DNA of 64,000 nucleotides. Origin: Steromphala cineraria. Lineage: Eukaryota > Mollusca > Gastropoda > Trochida > Trochidae. The translations under genes were made by a program, and so were the position numbers. The stretch's first letter is position 1, and the number at the start of each line of letters is the position of its first letter. Below, piece by piece: positions 61,001 to 64,000 of this stretch. The notes under the pieces were generated by a model. That model ran no database searches and was not told the DNA's origin. It saw only the letters and a program-made list of their open reading frames with translations. The stretch spans positions 60,954,239 to 61,018,238 of the forward strand of contig OU744723.1 in the NCBI GenBank assembly GCA_916613615.1. The letters are read 5' to 3'.

Positions 61001-62751
61001 AACATGTGATATCTGTCTTTTGCTAAATATCAAACGAAAATTAAAGACGTCTGAGACACGCCCACTTAAAATAGTCAATCCTTGGCATTGCAGTATTAGG
61101 AGGAAAGTTTTCCGTTTTGAGAGTTTCTAGACATGGATATTGTATCCAACCAGCACATTTTACATCTAAAGGGTTAGAAATGAGTGACTGAACATGTGAT
61201 ATCTGTCTTTTGCTAAATATCAAACGAAAATTAAAGACGTTTGAGACACGCCCACTTAAAATAGTCAATCCTTGGCATTGCAGTATTAGGAGGAAAGTTT
61301 TTCCATTTTAAGAATTTCGATACATGGATATTGTTTCAAACCAGCATATTTTACATCTAAAGTGTTAGAAATGAGTGACTGAACATGTGATATCTGTCTT
61401 TTGCTAAGAATCAAACAAAAATTAAAGACGTCTGAGACACGCCCACTTAAAATAGTCAATCCTTGGCATTGCAGTATTATGAGGAAAGTTTTTCCGTTTT
61501 AAGAGTTTCTAGACATTGATATTGTATCCAACCAGCATATTTTTTATCTAAAGTATTAGAATTCAGTGACTGATAATGTGATATCTGTCGTTTGCTAGGA
61601 ATCAAACGAAAAGTAAAGACATCTGAGACACGCCCACTTAAAATAGTCAATCCTTGGCATTGCAGTATTAGGAGGAAAGTTTTTCCGTTTTAAGAGTTTC
61701 TAGACATGGATAGTGTATCCAACCAGCATATTTTACATCTTAACTGTTAGAAATGAGTGACAGAACATGTGATATCTGTCTTTTGCTTAGACTTAAACGA
61801 AAGTTAAAGACGTCTGAGACACGCCCACTTAAAATAGTCAATCCTTGGCATTGCAGTATCAGGAGGAAAGTTTTTCCGTTTTAAGAGTTTCTAGACATGG
61901 ATATTGTATCCAACCAGCATATTTTACATCTAAAGTGTTAGAAATGAGTGACAGAACATGTGATATCTGTCTTTTGCTTAGACTTAAACGAAAGTTAAAG
62001 ACGTCTGAGACACGCCCACTTGAAATAGTCAATCCTTGGCATTGCAGTATTAGGAGGAATTTTTTTCAGATTTAAGAGTTTCGAGACATGGCTATTGTAT
62101 CCAATCAGCATATTGTACACTTGAAGTGTCAGAAATGAGTGACTGAACATGTGATTTCTGTCTTTTATTAAGAATCAACTCAATATTAAAGACGTCTGTG
62201 ACATGCCCTCATGAAATACTCAATCCTTGGTATTGCAGTATTAGGAGGATGTTTTTTTCACATTCAAGAGTTGCTTGACATTGATGTTGTAACTAACCAA
62301 TATATTTTACATCTAAACTGTAAGAAATTAGTGACTGAACATGTGATATCTGTCTTTTGCTAAGAATCAACTCAAAATTAAAGACGTCTGAGACACGCCC
62401 ACTTAACAAAGTCAATCCTTTGCAGTGCAGTATTAGGAGGAAAGTTTTCCGTTTGAAGAGTTTCTAGACATGGATATTGTATCCAACCAGCATATTTTAC
62501 ATCTAAAGTGTTAGAATTGAGTGACTGATCATGTGATATCTGTCGTTTGCTAGGAATCAAACGAAAAGTAAAGACATCTGAGACACGCCCACTAAAAATA
62601 GTCAATCCTTGGCATTGCAGTATTAGGAGGAAAGTTTTTCCGTTTTAAGAGTTTCGAGACATGGATATTGTATCCAACCAGCATATTTTACATCAAAAGT
62701 GTTAGAAATGAGTGACAGAACATGTGATATCTGTCTTTTGCTTAGACTTAA
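55063..62751. repeat. Higher-order repeat of 4,010 bp (21 monomers), about 1.9 copies
   Basis: 55,063-58,741 matches 59,073-62,751 at an offset of 4,010 bp with only scattered differences (e.g. 57,531 compared with 61,541, 'ttttacatc' against 'tttttatc'; 58,415 compared with 62,425, 'cattgcag' against 'cagtgcag'). The unit includes older pieces: the AATACTCAACCC monomer, the CAGAATTAGG monomer and a class-two monomer. It was thus built from the earlier arrangement. Confidence 0.92.
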
Positions 62752-64000
62752 ACAAAAGTTAAAGACGTCTGAGACACGCCCACTTAAAATAGTCAATCCT
62801 TGGCATTGCAGTATTAGGAGGAAAGTTTTTCCATTTTAAGAATTTCGATACATGGATATTGTTTCAAACCAGCATATTTTACATCTAAAGTGTTAGAAAT
62901 GAGTGACTGAACATGTGATATCATTCTTTTGCTAAGAATCAAATGAAAGTTAAAGACGTCTTAGACACGCCCACTTAAAATAGTCAATCCTTGGCACTGC
63001 AGTATTAGGAGGAATGTTTTTCCGTTTTAAGAGATTCTAGACATGGACATTGTATCCAACCAGCATATTTTACATCTAAAGTGTTAGAAATGAGTGACTG
63101 AACATGTGATATCTGTCTTTTGCTAAGAATCAAACGAAAATTAAAGACTTCTGAGACACGCCCACTTAAAATAGTCAATCCTTGGCATTGCAGTATTAGG
63201 AGGAAAGTTTTTCCGTTTTAAGAGTTTCTAGACATTGATATTGTATCCAACCAGCATATTTTACATCTAAAGTATTAGAATTCAGTGACTGATCATGTGA
63301 TATCTGTCTTTTGCTAAGAATCAACTCAAAATTAAAGACGTCTGAGACACGCCCACTTAAAATAGTCAATCCTTGGCATTGCAGTATTAGGAGGAAAGTT
63401 TTTCTGTTTTAAGAGTTTCTAGACATGGATATTGTATCCAACCAGCATATTTTACATCTAAACTGTTAGAAATGAGTGACAGAACATGTGATATCTATCT
63501 TTTGCTTAGACTTAAACGAAAGTTAAAGACGTCTGAGACACGCCCACTTAAAATAGTCAATCCTTGGCATTGCAGTATCAGGAGGATTTTTTTTTCAGAT
63601 TTAAGAGTTTCGAGACATGGCCATTGTATCCAATCAGCATATTGTACACTTGAAGTGTCAGAAATGAGTGACTGAACATGTGATATCTGTCTTTTGCCAA
63701 GAATCAACCCAAAATTAAAGACGGCTGTGACATGCCCTCATGAAATACTCAATCCTTGGTATTGCAGTATTAGGAGGATGTTTTTTTCACATTCAAGAGT
63801 TGCTTGACATTGATGTTGTAACTAACCAATATATTTTACATCTAAACTGTAAGAAATTAGTGACTGAACATGTGATATCTGTCTTTTGCTAAGAATCAAA
63901 CGAAAATTAAAGACGTTTGAGACACGCCCACTTAAAATAGTCAATCCTTGGCATTGCAGTATTAGGAGGAAAGTTTTTCCATTTTAAGAATTTCGATACA

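Larger units (their letters stand above)
37716..64000. repeat. 191-bp satellite array, right block (about 138 monomers, open-ended)
   Basis: The array resumes at ATGTGATATCTG with the second target duplication and runs to the window edge. Monomers are 190-191 bp, and the one-base variation comes mainly from T runs in AGTTTT(T)CC. Several monomer classes occur in fixed order, forming higher-order repeats listed separately. A monomer is not a whole number of codons, so the many 60-124-codon minus-strand frames shift at each boundary and are not genes. A typical monomer has four perfect 6-bp palindromes, e.g. ACATGT 52,028, GATATC 52,034, GACGTC 52,072 and TCTAGA 52,153. Confidence 0.97.

Noticed and set aside
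24752..64000. Recurring 60-124-codon minus-strand open frames (e.g. starting MTILSGRVSNVFNF) as a multicopy gene family
   Set aside because: They lie wholly in the satellite and cross monomer boundaries. A 190-191-bp monomer is not a multiple of three, so the frame changes each unit. No known domain, splice pattern or codon-level conservation is seen.
24843..64000. CRISPR-like regular array
   Set aside because: The repeats are contiguous without unique spacers, far longer than CRISPR repeats, and the setting is eukaryotic.
24843..64000. Naming the array as the functional centromere
   Set aside because: Higher-order structure is suggestive, but I find no convincing CENP-B-box-like sequence and have no chromatin evidence. 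An interstitial or telomere-near heterochromatin block is equally possible.

Overview
This window looks like nuclear DNA of a marine invertebrate, most likely a bivalve mollusc. The basis is AT-rich non-coding sequence, two-exon genes for secreted coiled-coil/C1q-domain proteins (a family greatly expanded in bivalves), CR1/Jockey-like LINE remnants, a DIRS-like reverse transcriptase remnant, a Ty3/Gypsy element, and dispersed repeats of a kind common in bivalve assemblies. The species cannot be named from sequence alone. There are no operons, CRISPR arrays or bacterial features.

Left part, 1-24,842: a C1q-domain gene cluster full of transposons. Three paralogues share one layout: exon 1 encodes a signal peptide and coiled coil, a phase-1 intron follows, and exon 2 of about 389 bp encodes the C1q domain. 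Only one is intact (minus strand, 19,311-21,582, 367 or 363 aa). A second (minus, 9,432-12,486) is intact except for one TGA in the C1q exon. A third (plus, 3,426-8,209) is dead: its start codon is lost, a 2.8-kb LINE sits inside exon 1, and there are frameshifts. Around and inside them lie several LINE 3' ends, a tRNA-type SINE, a possible MITE, (AGT)n microsatellites, minisatellites and a DIRS-like fragment with an internal inversion.

Right part, 24,843-64,000 (continuing past the window): one tandem satellite of about 186 visible monomers of 190-191 bp. The left edge is diverged and weakly ordered (3- and 4-monomer units). Further right it becomes strongly ordered into higher-order repeats of 1,718 bp (9 monomers), 2,481 bp (13 monomers) and 4,010 bp (21 monomers) with nearly identical copies. 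The short ORFs that recur across it are by-products of the repeat.

The satellite is interrupted once, at 34,098-37,715, by a minus-strand Ty3/Gypsy LTR retrotransposon with a 4-bp target duplication (ATGT). It has a full 928-bp 3' LTR and a 5' LTR cut to 274 bp that is fused directly into the middle of integrase, so gag, protease, RT and RNase H are gone. Between integrase and the 3' LTR, where env would lie, it carries an unusual ORF with two C2H2 zinc fingers, an eight-residue Gln-rich repeat and a charged C-terminus, broken by one TAG.

The points most worth following up are the nested higher-order organisation of the satellite, the zinc-finger ORF in the env position of the Gypsy element, and the glycosylation-sequon heptad modules of the surviving C1q protein.
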